This document shows, in pieces, positions 11,612 to 20,390 of a DNA stretch of 64,000 nucleotides. Source of the DNA: Streptomyces colonosanans (GTDB lineage Bacteria > Actinomycetota > Actinomycetes > Streptomycetales > Streptomycetaceae). The DNA is taken from assembly GCF_001866645.1 (NCBI RefSeq), contig NZ_MLYP01000024.1, positions 35,477-99,476 on the forward strand. The letters run 5' to 3'. A program made the position numbers and the translations under genes. The notes below the pieces were generated by a model. That model was not told where the DNA came from and did no database searches. It saw only the letters and a program-made list of their open reading frames with translations. The number at the start of each line of letters is the position of its first letter. Position 1 is the first letter of the stretch.

Positions 11612-13852
11612 GTGGCAGCCCTCGCACGCTGGTGTGTCCGCCACCGCCTCGCCGCGGTGCTGCTCTGGCTGTTGGCCTTCGGTGGAGTCAGCGCCGCCGC
11701 CGCGGTCACGGGTTCCGCGTACTCGAACCACTACGACGCCCCCGGCACCGAGGCGGGCCGCGCCGCCGAGCTGTTCCAGGAGGGCTTCCCCGGCCACGAC
11801 GGCGACACCGACACCGTCGTATGGCGCACCAGCCCGGGCAGCGTGCGCGCCCCCGCCGTCGAGCAGACGATGACCCGCACCCTGGACAAGATCGCGGAAC
11901 TGCCCGGCATCGCGTCCGTCACCAGCCCGTACGAAGGCAGCCACAGCGGCCAGATCAGCCGCGACGGCCGCACCGCGTACGCCACGATCACCTTCGACGA
12001 GCAGACCGAGAACATCGGCAAGGGCGAGGCCCAGGCCGTCGTCGCCACCGCCAAGGCCGCGGAGACCGACGGGCTGCGGGTCGAACTGGGCGGCAGCGCG
12101 ATCGGCCTCACCAACGCGCCGAGCGGGCACCTCGCCGAGGCCGTCGGCGTGGCCGTCGCCGCCCTGGTCCTCTTCCTCGCCTTCGGCTCGCTCGCCGCCT
12201 CCATGCTGCCCATCGCGACCGCGCTGATCAGCGTCGGCACCGCGTACGCCGGCACCGCGCTGCTCGGGCACGCCATGACCGTCGCCGACTTCGCGCCCAT
12301 GCTCGGCATGCTGATCGGGCTCGGCGTCGGCATCGACTACGCCCTGTTCATCGTGACCCGGCACCGCCGGAACCTGAAGCGGGGCATGCCGGTGACGGAG
12401 TCCGCCGTGGGCGCCGTCGCCACCACCGGCCGGGCCGTTGTTTTCGCGGGCGCCACGGTGTGCATCGCGCTCCTCGGCATGCTGATCCTGCGGCTCGGCT
12501 TCCTCAACGGCGTCGCGGTCGCGGCCTGTCTCACCGTCCTCCTCACCGTCGCGGCCTCCGTGACCCTGCTGCCCGCCCTCCTGTCCTTCATCGGTCCCCG
12601 TGCCCTCAGCAGGCGCGAGCGGCGCAGGCTGGACGAGAACGGGCCCGAACCGGAGGTGCCGGGAGGGTTCGCCGCCCGCTGGTCCGCGTTCGTCGAACGC
12701 CACCCCAAGAAGCTGGGCGTCGTGGCCGTGTCCGTCATGGCCCTCCTTGCCCTCCCCACGCTCTCCCTCCACCTGGGCACCGCCGACCAGGGCAACGGCC
12801 CGAAGTCGTCGACCACCCGGCAGGCGTACGACCTCATAGCCGACGGATTCGGGCCCGGCGCCAACGGCCCGCTCACCCTCGTCACCCGGGTCGGCAGCGC
12901 CGAGGACAAGCTCGCGCTCGACCACCTCGACAGCACGCTCGCGGCCACTCAGGGGGTCGCCTCCGTGACCCCGGCGACGTACAACAGCAGCGGCGACATG
13001 GCGTACCTCACCGTCGTCCCGGACTTCGCCCCGCAGTCCCAGCACACCAGCGACCTCGTGGACCGGCTGCGCTCCGAGGTGCTGCCGCGCGCCGAGAAGG
13101 GCACCACGCTCGACCTGGCCGTGGGCGGGACGACGGCGGCCTACGACGACTTCGCGGGCGTGATCGTCGGCCAGCTGCCGCTGTTCGTGGGGGTGGTGAT
13201 CAGCCTGGGCTGTGTGCTGCTCCTGCTCGCCTTCCGGTCCCTGGCCATCCCGCTGAAGGCCGCCGTGATGAACGTCGCCGCCGTCGCCTCCGCGTTCGGC
13301 GTGGTCGTCGCGATCTTCCAGTGGGGCTGGGGAAGCGAACTGCTGGGCCTCGGCCGGGGCGGACCGATCGAGCCCTTCCTCCCCGTGATCATGGTTTCGG
13401 TGCTCTTCGGGCTCTCCATGGACTACCAGGTGTTCCTGGTCAGCCGCATGTACGAGGAGTGGCTGGCGACCGGCGACAACCGGCGCGCCGTGCGCGTCGG
13501 CCTGGCCGAGACCGGCCGGGTCATCAACTCGGCGGCGGTCATCATGATCTCCGTCTTCCTCGCCTTCGTGCTCAGCGGCGACCGTGTGATCGCCATGTTC
13601 GGTATCGCGCTCGCCTCGGCCGTCGCCCTGGACGCCTTCGTCCTGCGCACGCTTCTCGTCCCCGCCCTGATGCACCTGCTCGGCGGCGCCAACTGGTGGC
13701 TGCCGTCCTGGCTGGAGCGCCGGCTGCCGCACATCAGCATCGAGCCGCCGGAGGGCCGTGCGACAGTTCCGGGGAAGAACGCGCACGACGACGCACTGAT
13801 GGATGTACTGGTGAAGGAGCAGCAGCAGGATGTACGCGATATCCCTGGGTGA
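11612..13852 (+). CDS. MMPL/RND-family membrane transporter
   Basis: This 746-residue protein has the typical MMPL layout. There is one N-terminal helix (AAVLLWLLAFGGVSAAAAV), a first periplasmic loop with the family pattern near residues 40-165, and a five-helix block containing GVGIDYALF around 234-242. A second loop and a second helix block follow, with the matching LFGLSMDYQVFLVSRMYEEW near 600. Such proteins export lipids or drugs using the proton gradient. The GTG at 11612 has AGGGAG about 10 bases upstream. The cargo is not evident. Its 3' end overlaps the downstream acetyltransferase by 23 bases, suggesting co-expression. Confidence 0.88.
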   Translation: MAALARWCVRHRLAAVLLWLLAFGGVSAAAAVTGSAYSNHYDAPGTEAGRAAELFQEGFPGHDGDTDTVVWRTSPGSVRAPAVEQTMTRTLDKIAELPGIASVTSPYEGSHSGQISRDGRTAYATITFDEQTENIGKGEAQAVVATAKAAETDGLRVELGGSAIGLTNAPSGHLAEAVGVAVAALVLFLAFGSLAASMLPIATALISVGTAYAGTALLGHAMTVADFAPMLGMLIGLGVGIDYALFIVTRHRRNLKRGMPVTESAVGAVATTGRAVVFAGATVCIALLGMLILRLGFLNGVAVAACLTVLLTVAASVTLLPALLSFIGPRALSRRERRRLDENGPEPEVPGGFAARWSAFVERHPKKLGVVAVSVMALLALPTLSLHLGTADQGNGPKSSTTRQAYDLIADGFGPGANGPLTLVTRVGSAEDKLALDHLDSTLAATQGVASVTPATYNSSGDMAYLTVVPDFAPQSQHTSDLVDRLRSEVLPRAEKGTTLDLAVGGTTAAYDDFAGVIVGQLPLFVGVVISLGCVLLLLAFRSLAIPLKAAVMNVAAVASAFGVVVAIFQWGWGSELLGLGRGGPIEPFLPVIMVSVLFGLSMDYQVFLVSRMYEEWLATGDNRRAVRVGLAETGRVINSAAVIMISVFLAFVLSGDRVIAMFGIALASAVALDAFVLRTLLVPALMHLLGGANWWLPSWLERRLPHISIEPPEGRATVPGKNAHDDALMDVLVKEQQQDVRDIPG

Positions 13853-14405
13853 CGACGGAGCCGAGCTGCGACCTCTGGAGCCCTGGCACGCCGAGGAGTT
13901 CCTCGCCCACCTCGACCGCGGGCGCGAGTTCATCACCCAGCACATCCCGTTCGGGGTGAACGTCACGGACGTGGACAGCGCGCGCGCCATGCTGCAGTCG
14001 TACGCCGACAAGCGAGCCGCGGACAGTGGCTTCCTGCACGGGCTGTGGCTGGACGCGAAGCTGGTCGGCGGAGTGCTGTTCCGCATCTTCGACGCCGAGG
14101 GCGGCAACTGCGAGATCGGCTGCTGGCTGGAGCCCGCCGCCTCCGGGCGAGGACTGGTCACGCGGGGGGCCCGGGTGCTCATCGACTGGGCGTTTGACGA
14201 GCGCGGCCTGCACCGTGTGGAGTGGCAGGCGTCGTCCGCGAACGAGCCGAGCATCAAGGTGGCGCGACGGCTGGGCATGACCCGTGAGGGCGTGCTCCGC
14301 GAAAGCTTCCTGTACCGGGGTGTACGCCAGGACATGGAGGTCTGGTCGGCGCTCGCCCCCGAGTGGCGCGACGCACGCGCGCGTGCCGCTCACAACGATC
14401 ACTGA
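13830..14405 (+). CDS. GNAT N-acetyltransferase, RimJ/RimL type
   Basis: This is a 191-residue GNAT protein that opens with MYAISLGDDGAELRPLEPWH. It has the RimJ/RimL-type features: the EIGCWLEPAASGRGLVTRGA acetyl-CoA loop (residues 92-111), the WQASSANEPSIKVARRLGM segment and the GVLRESFLYRG C-terminus. It probably acetylates an amino group of a protein N-terminus or a small molecule. Its start lies inside the end of the MMPL gene (23-base overlap), preceded by AAGGAG, so translation is probably coupled. The acceptor is unknown. Confidence 0.82.
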   Translation: MYAISLGDDGAELRPLEPWHAEEFLAHLDRGREFITQHIPFGVNVTDVDSARAMLQSYADKRAADSGFLHGLWLDAKLVGGVLFRIFDAEGGNCEIGCWLEPAASGRGLVTRGARVLIDWAFDERGLHRVEWQASSANEPSIKVARRLGMTREGVLRESFLYRGVRQDMEVWSALAPEWRDARARAAHNDH

Positions 14406-14454
14406 AAAGCGATCATTAAGAGACCTCTCAGACAGCGTCCATACGGTGCGAGGC

Positions 14455-15102
14455 ATGGGAACCAAGACAGTTGACGAGGCAGGGGCCGAGACCGGCGCCG
14501 AGGTGACGAACGACGAGACGAAGGCGGAGGTGACCCAGGCCGAGGAGACCGCCACGGAGGCGGCCCAGGCCGAGGAGACCGCAACGGAGGCGGTCCAGGC
14601 CGAGGAGACCGCCACGGAGGTGACCCAGGCCGAGGAGACCGCAACGGAGGCGGTCCAGGCCGAGGAGACCGCCACGGAGGCGGCCCAGGAGAAGGCCCAG
14701 GAGGGGCCCTCCGGTGTGGGCCAGGGAGCCGGGGCGGTCGTCTCCGCCGGGCTCGGGGTGATCTCCCTCTCCGGCAGCTGGGTATCCACCGTGGCCTCCG
14801 CGCGCGCGACCCTGCTGGGCCAGCTCAGGACCCAGACCACGGCGGGCATCGGCAGTCAGATCAAGGCGGTGTACGGCGACGCCTGGCAAGCGACCGCCCT
14901 GTGGGGCGGCCTGTTCGCGCTGGCCGCGCTGATCGTGGGCGTCGTGGTGCTGGCCCGCCCGGCCTTCGGGGCGCCCGGCAAACCGCAGGCCGCCTGGATC
15001 AAGTCGGTCGCCTGGGGCGGTATCGCCCTGGGTGTCATCGGGCTGCTGCTGGCCGTCCTGAAGTACACCGACATCCTGCTCGGACTGCCGTCCGTCGGCT
15101 GA
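14455..15102 (+). CDS. Acidic-repeat membrane protein
   Basis: The 215-residue protein begins MGTKTVDEAGAETGAEVTND and has a low-complexity acidic N-terminal half. Residues 29-78 are five tandem copies of a 10-residue unit (AEETATEAAQ and close variants). Three hydrophobic stretches follow: a weak one near 98-120, then ALWGGLFALAALIVGVVVLA, then a last one containing GGIALGVIGLLLAVL. The C-terminal half resembles uncharacterised Streptomyces membrane proteins. The repeat may form a long helix or coiled coil in front of the membrane domain. The ATG at 14455 follows a weak GCGAGGC site. It is monocistronic, flanked by the GNAT gene and a terminator hairpin. Confidence 0.75.
   Translation: MGTKTVDEAGAETGAEVTNDETKAEVTQAEETATEAAQAEETATEAVQAEETATEVTQAEETATEAVQAEETATEAAQEKAQEGPSGVGQGAGAVVSAGLGVISLSGSWVSTVASARATLLGQLRTQTTAGIGSQIKAVYGDAWQATALWGGLFALAALIVGVVVLARPAFGAPGKPQAAWIKSVAWGGIALGVIGLLLAVLKYTDILLGLPSVG
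14539..14688 (+). repeat. Five in-frame copies of a 30-bp unit
   Basis: Five 30-base units start at 14539, 14569, 14599, 14629 and 14659. Each opens with GCCGAGGAGACCGC. They alternate between GCCACG and GCAACG in the middle and differ in the last codons (GCGGCC, GCGGTC or GTGACC), giving a 60-bp higher-order period. All changes preserve the reading frame. It is a coding tandem repeat prone to slippage or unequal crossing over, not a CRISPR array. Confidence 0.9.
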
Positions 15103-15117
15103 CCCTGCGCAGGTCCT

Positions 15118-15167
15118 GAGGGGCCTTAGGACTTCCGTGAGACCTTAGGGAAGCACCAAGGCCCCTC
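15118..15167 (+). terminator. Hairpin after the repeat-bearing protein
   Basis: The arms GAGGGGCCTT (15118-15127) and AAGGCCCCTC (15158-15167) pair perfectly. The intervening 30 bases hold a second, weaker pairing (CCTTAGG with CCTTAGG-like). It lies 16 bases after the stop codon of the membrane protein. Confidence 0.65.
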
Positions 15168-15245
15168 ACGCGTGTCTAAGGCCCCCGCGCGCCACGGAAG
15201 ATGCGGAACTCTCCCGATGCGGCGGATCCCTCTGGGGGACGAAGG

Positions 15246-15273
15246 TGGGGGCATCGCAAAGGCGATGCCCCCA
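15246..15273 (+). promoter_or_regulatory. Strong hairpin in the leader of the 61-aa gene
   Basis: A 12-bp perfect stem (TGGGGGCATCGC with its complement) around the loop AAAG ends 24 bases before the ATG at 15298 and just before the GGAG ribosome-binding site. It could be an attenuator, an mRNA-stabilising element, or part of a terminator from upstream. No T-tract follows, so termination is not the obvious reading. Confidence 0.45.
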
Positions 15274-15297
15274 TCCGGTCTTTCCAGAGGAGACATC

Positions 15298-15483
15298 ATG
15301 ATCGAGTACGAGCTGCAACGGATCCACTCCGCCGAGCTGATCCGTGAGGCGGACGACTACCGGCTGGCGCGCGAGTCCCTGCGGCAGCGCCGCGCCGCCC
15401 GCGAGACCGACGGTGAAATCGAAGCGGAGGACCGATCCCATAGTGGCCGACGGCGCCGACTCCGCGTCGCCCGCGCCGCATGA
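15298..15483 (+). CDS. 61-aa hypothetical basic protein
   Basis: An ATG at 15298 preceded by AGAGGAG opens a 61-residue frame, MIEYELQRIHSAELIREADD, ending in a strongly basic tail (GRRRRLRVARAA). The N-terminal half looks helical and amphipathic and the middle is charged. No family is recognised. Good ribosome-binding site, codon bias and its own flanking hairpins support a real gene. Short helical proteins of this kind are common and uncharacterised in Streptomyces. Confidence 0.65.
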   Translation: MIEYELQRIHSAELIREADDYRLARESLRQRRAARETDGEIEAEDRSHSGRRRRLRVARAA

Positions 15484-15581
15484 GCGGGCAGGCGGGGGAG
15501 TACGACGCCGCGGGTGCCGCGCTCCCCGCCACCGATCGCGCGACGGCCGCCGCAACGACGCGGGCCAGATCCGGCCGACCA

Positions 15582-15625
15582 GCCACAGCGGCCGTCCCGG
15601 CACCGTCCGGGACGGCCGCTGTGGC
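15582..15625 (+). terminator. 19-bp perfect hairpin before the LuxR gene
   Basis: The arms at 15582-15600 (GCCACAGCGGCCGTCCCGG) and 15607-15625 pair perfectly around the loop CACCGT. It lies 99 bases after the 61-aa gene and 146 bases before the chosen LuxR start. Its presence argues against starting the LuxR-family protein further upstream, although that frame is open from 15480. Confidence 0.75.
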
Positions 15626-15770
15626 GTCCGCGAAGAGGGTGGCTTGCGGGGGCCGCATGACGTCTGTGCCGGAAGAGAGGGCGGCGCCGATGATGCGGGC
15701 CGACGGCCCCGGTGCCCGGAAGGCGATATTCGGTGCCGCGTCGGCAGGGCCTCGTGCGATCCTCGGGGGT

Positions 15771-18700
15771 GTGGAGACCAGGTCCGTCAGCCCTGTGTTC
15801 GTCGGTAGAGCCGATGAGTTGGGGGTGTTGCACGACGCGCTCGCCCGCGCTGCCGGTGGGGGTACTTCCGAGGCGTTCAGCACGGGGGGAGAGCCGCAGG
15901 CGCTGCTCGTCGGCGGTGAGGCCGGCGTCGGCAAGACCCGGCTGATCGAGGAGTTCGCCGCCGCGGCCGCCCGCGAGGACGCGGTCGTCGCGTTGGGCGG
16001 CTGCGTCGAGATCGGCGCCGACGGATTGCCCTTCGCCCCGTTCTCCACCGCCCTGCGCGCCCTGCGCCGCCAGCTTCCCGAGGAACTGGCCGAGGCGGCC
16101 GCCGGCCAGGAGGAGGAACTGGCCCGGCTGCTGCCCGAGATGGGCGTGTCGCGCCACGGACCCTGGGACGACGAGGACGGCACGGCCCGTCTCTTCGAGC
16201 TCACCGCCCGCCTGCTGGAGCGCGTCGCCGCCCGCCGCACCGTCGTCCTCGCCCTGGAGGACCTTCACTGGGCCGACGCCTCCACCCGCCACCTGCTCGC
16301 CTACCTCGTCCGCACGCTGCGCAGCGGCCGCCTTGTCGTCATCGCCTCCTACCGCTCCGACGACATCCACCGCCGCCACCCTCTGCGTCCCCTCCTGGCC
16401 GAACTCGACCGGCTCCGCACGGTCCGCCGCATCGAACTCGGCCGGTTCAACCGCACCGAGGTCGAACGCCAGATCGCCGGTATCCTCGCCGCCGAGCCCG
16501 ACCCCGCTCAGGTCGACGAGATCTTCGAACGCTCCGACGGCAACGCCTTCTTCGTGGAGGAACTGGCGGTCGCCTCCTGCGAGGACGGTCACGCGGGCCT
16601 GACCGACTCCCTGCGCGACCTCCTCCTCGTCCGCATCGAGAAACTGCCGGAAACGGCGCAGCGCGTCGCCCGGATCGTCGCCGAGGGCGGTTCCACCGTC
16701 GAGCACCGCCTCCTCGCGGCCGCCGCCCGGCTCGCCGAAGACGACCTCATCGAGGCCCTGCGCGCCGCGGTCGGCGCCAACATCCTGCTCGCCGCGCCCG
16801 ACGGCGACGGCTACCGCTTCCGTCACTCCCTCGTCCGCGAGGCAGTCAGCGACGACCTGCTCCCCGGCGAACGCTCCCGCCTCAACCGGCGGTACGCCGA
16901 GGCTTTGGAGGCCGACCCCACGCTCGTACCGGCCGACCAACGCGCCCCACGCCTGGCCAGCTACTGGTACCACGCGCACGATGCCGCCAAGGCCTTGCCC
17001 GCCGTCCTCGACGCCGCCGTGGAAGCCCGCTGCCGGCACGCCCACTCCGAGCGACTGCGGCTGCTGGAGCGCGCGATGGAGCTGTGGGACATCACCCCCG
17101 AGCCCGTACGCGCCGCTCTGCGCCCACTGGACTACGCCGAGGCGTATCCGCCCTCCGCCTGCGACCCGGCGACCGGGTGCCTGCACTACCTCGACCTGAT
17201 GGCGGAGGCCGCCGTCGCGGGCCGCCTGTGCGGGGAGCGCGAGCGCGCCCTGAAGATCACCAAGCGCGCCCTGCACCTCCTGGAGGAGGAGAACGACCCC
17301 CTCCGGGCCGCCTGGTTCTGGGTCCAGCGCGCGCGGCTGATGCAGCACACGTCCCGCAGCGACGGCTGGGAGGAACTCACCACCGCCCAGCAGCTGGTGC
17401 GCGGACTGCCGCCCTCGGAAGTGCACGCCGAGGTCCTTGCCCTGGTCGCCACCTGGTCGATGCTGCACGTTCCCGGCCCCGACGCGTTCTCGGCCGCCGA
17501 GCGCGCCGTGGAGTACGCGCGCATGGTGGGCGCCCAGGACATCGAGCTGAACGCGCGCCTCACCCTGGGCGGTCTGTTCGTCGAGGCGGGTGACATCGAC
17601 ACCGGGCTCGCGCAGATGTACGAGGTCAAGGAGCAGGCCGAGGTCCTCGGCAACGCGCAGGTGACGGGCCGCCTCCATGTGAACCTGCCGTCCCATCTGG
17701 AGGGCATCGGCCGCTCCCGGGAGGCCGTCGAGGTGCTCCGCCAGGGGCTCGACCTCACCCGGAGACTGGGCCTGGCGGACACCGAGGCCTGGATGTGGGG
17801 CAACCTCGGTGAATCCCTCTACTCACTGGGCCGCTGGGACGAGGCCGCCGAGGCCGCGACCGCCTCGCAACGCGTCGTTCAGAGCGCCATGCCGCTCGGC
17901 TGGGGGGCCACGCGGCACGCCCATCTCGCCCTCGCCGGGGGCGACCTGGCGGAGGCCGGGCGTCAACTCACCGCCGCACGCGAGTACCTCGGTACGCACG
18001 ACACCATGCCGCAGCACCGGCTGCCGCTGGCGCACCTCGCCCTCGGGATCGCGGCCGGAGAGGGCCGCCTCGCCGATGCCCGCGCCACCCTCGGCAAGGC
18101 TCTCGACGCGGGCCTCCCGACGGGCACTCAGCGCTACGGCTGGCCGCTGCTGCTCGCTGCCGCCACCGCCGAGGCGGACGCCTTCGGCCTGCCCGCCGCC
18201 GAGCCGGGCCGCGCCGAGGCCCTGGAGCGGATCCGCGGGGCAGCCAAGGCGCTCACCGCCAATGTGCCGGTGTGGCAGGCGCACGAGCGCTGGGTCCGCG
18301 CCGAACTGCTGCGCGCCGAGGGCCGCGGCGGGCCGCAGGACTGGTCCGAGGTCGTGGCCGCGTTCGAGGTCCTCGACCGCCCCTACGACCTGGCCCGCGC
18401 CCGCCATCGCCTCGCCGCGTCCCTGCTGGCCCCGGGCGGCGGCGAGGACGCGCGCGAGCGGGCCACCGAGCTGCTGCGGCTGGCCGGTGCGGTGGCCGAG
18501 CATCTCGGTGCCCGGCCGCTCGCCGAGTCGGTCGCCCAGCTCGCCGGGCGGGCCCGCCTCACACTGTCGCGCACCGCGGAGCCGGCCGTACTGGACCCGG
18601 CCGAGTCCCTGGGGCTCACCCACCGCGAACGGGACGTGCTCCGCCTGGTCGCGGCCGGCCGCACCAACCGCCAGATAGCCGAGGAGCTGTTCATCTCCCC

Positions 18701-18833
18701 GAAGACGGCCAGCGTCCATGTGTCGAACATCCTCGCCAAGCTGGGCGTGTCGGGCCGCGGGGAGGCGGCGGCGCTGGCCCACCGGCTGGCGTTGTTCCCG
18801 CCCGAGGCGCCCGCTGTCCCGGCAGCGGGGTGA
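15771..18833 (+). CDS. Large LuxR-family ATP-binding regulator (LAL type)
   Basis: This is an approximately 1020-residue regulator of the LAL class. An N-terminal FVGRADEL segment is followed by the Walker A motif GGEAGVGKTR near residues 48-57 and a Walker B-like VVLALEDLHWADAST. A long tetratricopeptide-like helical middle follows. The C-terminal LuxR helix-turn-helix (LTHRERDVLRLVAAGRTNRQ, then SPKTASVHVSNILAKLGV) occupies about the last 65 residues. Such proteins activate transcription after binding ATP and an inducer; the target is unknown. The start chosen is GTG 15771, directly before the conserved domain. ATGs at 15657 and 15690 are alternatives, but the 15582-15625 hairpin makes starts further upstream unlikely. 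Confidence 0.88.
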   Translation: METRSVSPVFVGRADELGVLHDALARAAGGGTSEAFSTGGEPQALLVGGEAGVGKTRLIEEFAAAAAREDAVVALGGCVEIGADGLPFAPFSTALRALRRQLPEELAEAAAGQEEELARLLPEMGVSRHGPWDDEDGTARLFELTARLLERVAARRTVVLALEDLHWADASTRHLLAYLVRTLRSGRLVVIASYRSDDIHRRHPLRPLLAELDRLRTVRRIELGRFNRTEVERQIAGILAAEPDPAQVDEIFERSDGNAFFVEELAVASCEDGHAGLTDSLRDLLLVRIEKLPETAQRVARIVAEGGSTVEHRLLAAAARLAEDDLIEALRAAVGANILLAAPDGDGYRFRHSLVREAVSDDLLPGERSRLNRRYAEALEADPTLVPADQRAPRLASYWYHAHDAAKALPAVLDAAVEARCRHAHSERLRLLERAMELWDITPEPVRAALRPLDYAEAYPPSACDPATGCLHYLDLMAEAAVAGRLCGERERALKITKRALHLLEEENDPLRAAWFWVQRARLMQHTSRSDGWEELTTAQQLVRGLPPSEVHAEVLALVATWSMLHVPGPDAFSAAERAVEYARMVGAQDIELNARLTLGGLFVEAGDIDTGLAQMYEVKEQAEVLGNAQVTGRLHVNLPSHLEGIGRSREAVEVLRQGLDLTRRLGLADTEAWMWGNLGESLYSLGRWDEAAEAATASQRVVQSAMPLGWGATRHAHLALAGGDLAEAGRQLTAAREYLGTHDTMPQHRLPLAHLALGIAAGEGRLADARATLGKALDAGLPTGTQRYGWPLLLAAATAEADAFGLPAAEPGRAEALERIRGAAKALTANVPVWQAHERWVRAELLRAEGRGGPQDWSEVVAAFEVLDRPYDLARARHRLAASLLAPGGGEDARERATELLRLAGAVAEHLGARPLAESVAQLAGRARLTLSRTAEPAVLDPAESLGLTHRERDVLRLVAAGRTNRQIAEELFISPKTASVHVSNILAKLGVSGRGEAAALAHRLALFPPEAPAVPAAG

Positions 18834-18870
18834 GGCTTAGGCTGTCAGGATCCGGGCCGAGGGAGGCGCC

Positions 18871-19065
18871 GTGTTCAACATGTTCGAGGAACTCTTCGCA
18901 CCGGGCCGCAAGCACACCCATGACGAGAACAAGCGCCTGGAACTGACCCGGGTGGACGTGACGGACGGCGACGGGGGTCGCGGGCCGATCGACCTGGCGT
19001 CGGGCAAGGTGCTCATACGTCTGTCGAAACCGGAGGACGCCGACCCGGCAGCGAGCCCGGACTGA
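18871..19065 (+). CDS. 64-aa hypothetical protein (DUF6191-like)
   Basis: The GTG at 18871 follows GAGGGAGG and encodes MFNMFEELFAPGRKHTHDEN followed by a charged, Gly/Asp-rich tail. The FEELFxPGRxH start recalls a small actinobacterial family I remember as DUF6191; this is not checked. It has no membrane segment. A TAGGCT hexamer at 18838-18843 could be its -10 element. It is convergent with the sugar dehydrogenase gene, whose stop lies 15 bases away. Confidence 0.7.
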   Translation: MFNMFEELFAPGRKHTHDENKRLELTRVDVTDGDGGRGPIDLASGKVLIRLSKPEDADPAASPD

Positions 19066-19080
19066 GCCCGGCCGCCCGCC

Positions 19081-20241
19081 CTACGACACCTCCACCTCAA
19101 GGATCCGGTCGTCGCCCGTCGACCGACCGCCCCGGCCGTCCGTGTTGCTGGTCGTCAGCCACAGTCTGTTGCCGCCCGCCGGAACCACCGTGCGGAGGCG
19201 GCCGTATGTGTCCTCGAGGAACGCCTGCGGCGGCGCGGAGGCCTCGGTGCCCTTGAGCGGGATGCGCCACAGCCGCTCACCGCGCAGGCTCGCCATCCAG
19301 ATCGAGCCCCCGGCGTAGGCGATGCCGCTGGGGGAAGCCTCGCTGGTGTGCCACTGGGCGATCGGGTTGTGGTACTTGGGGTTCGACGACTTCCCCTCGG
19401 CCTCCGGCCAGCCGTAATCGTCGCCCGGCTTGATTGCGTTCAGCTCGTCCCAGGCGTCCTGGCCGAACTCCGAGGCGAACAGGCGTTGTTTGTCGTCCCA
19501 GGCCAGGCCCTGGACGTTGCGGTGGCCGTAGGAGAGGACGGGCGACTCGCCGAAGGGGTTGCCGGGGGCCGGCTCGCCCTCCGGGGTCATGCGCAGAATC
19601 TTGCCGCCGAGCGAGTTCCTGTCCTGGGCCAGGCCGCGGTTGCCCGTCTCACCCGTACTCGCGTACAGCATCCCGTCCGGTCCGAACGCGATCCGTCCGC
19701 CGTTGTGGAAGTCACCCTTGGGGATGCCCTTGAAGACCGTGTTCGGCGCGCCCAGCTGGTTACCGGCCGGTCTCTTCGCGTCGTACAGCATGCTGACGAT
19801 GCGATTGTCGGAGTCCGTCGTGATGTACGCGTAGACCAGGTGGTCCGAGGCGTAGCCGGGGGAGAGGACGATACCCAGCAGGCCGCCCTCGCCGGCTATC
19901 GAGACTCCGGGCACCGCGCCCAGCTCCGTCTTCTTCCCGGACTTCTCGTCGATCCGCGCGATCGTCCCGTCGTTCCGGGAGGAGACCAGCAGTCCGCCGT
20001 CGGGCAGCGGGGCGAGGCCCCAGGGCGTGTTGAGGTTTTCGGCGACCGTCCGCACCACGCGGACCGATCCCTTCGCCGGCCGGGTCCCTTCGCCCGCCGG
20101 AGCGGAGGGCGACCCCGGTGTCGTACCACCCGACGTCACGCTCTTGCCGCCGCCCGGGCCGTCTTTGCCGCCCGAGGAGCAGCCGGCCGCCAGCAGGAGC
20201 GCGGTAGCGGCCAACACGGCCGACACAGCTCGACGTTGCAC
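19081..20241 (-). CDS. PQQ-type sugar dehydrogenase lipoprotein
   Basis: This 386-residue protein is exported and lipid-anchored: the signal peptide ends in the lipobox LLAAGC with Cys21. After a Gly/Ser linker, the mature part is a six-bladed propeller of the soluble glucose dehydrogenase/L-sorbosone dehydrogenase family. It begins VAENLNTPWGLAPLPDG and contains HNGGRIAFGPDGMLYASTGE and GHRNVQGLAWD. Members oxidise aldoses, or act as hedgehog-interacting-like propellers, with PQQ and calcium. No pqq biosynthesis genes are in the window, so cofactor status is unknown. The GTG at 20241 is preceded by GAAGGGAA. It may form a minus-strand unit with the aldo/keto reductase upstream. Confidence 0.85.
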   Translation of the reverse strand: MQRRAVSAVLAATALLLAAGCSSGGKDGPGGGKSVTSGGTTPGSPSAPAGEGTRPAKGSVRVVRTVAENLNTPWGLAPLPDGGLLVSSRNDGTIARIDEKSGKKTELGAVPGVSIAGEGGLLGIVLSPGYASDHLVYAYITTDSDNRIVSMLYDAKRPAGNQLGAPNTVFKGIPKGDFHNGGRIAFGPDGMLYASTGETGNRGLAQDRNSLGGKILRMTPEGEPAPGNPFGESPVLSYGHRNVQGLAWDDKQRLFASEFGQDAWDELNAIKPGDDYGWPEAEGKSSNPKYHNPIAQWHTSEASPSGIAYAGGSIWMASLRGERLWRIPLKGTEASAPPQAFLEDTYGRLRTVVPAGGNRLWLTTSNTDGRGGRSTGDDRILEVEVS

Positions 20242-20390
20242 GATCCGATTCCCTTCGCCAGGGGGCTTCTTCTCTTTCCCTACACCGCCCGTTGCTCCAT
20301 GGTTCCCGGTCGATCGGAGTCGAAGCGGCTTCCGGGCCCGGTACCGTCCGGGGCGGGCGCCCCAGGGCCCTCGGGAAGGCGTGTCCCCGC

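Noticed and set aside
11528..14335. 935-codon minus-strand frame over the MMPL and GNAT genes
   Set aside because: The plus strand has family motifs and correct third-position GC bias; the minus frame is a low-complexity His/Gly/Asp shadow.
14539..14688. CRISPR-like regular repeats
   Set aside because: The 30-bp units are contiguous without spacers and lie in frame within a protein gene; no cas genes are present.
15480..15770. N-terminal extension of the LuxR-type regulator
   Set aside because: The upstream frame crosses a 19-bp perfect terminator-like hairpin and lacks conserved sequence, so GTG 15771 was preferred.
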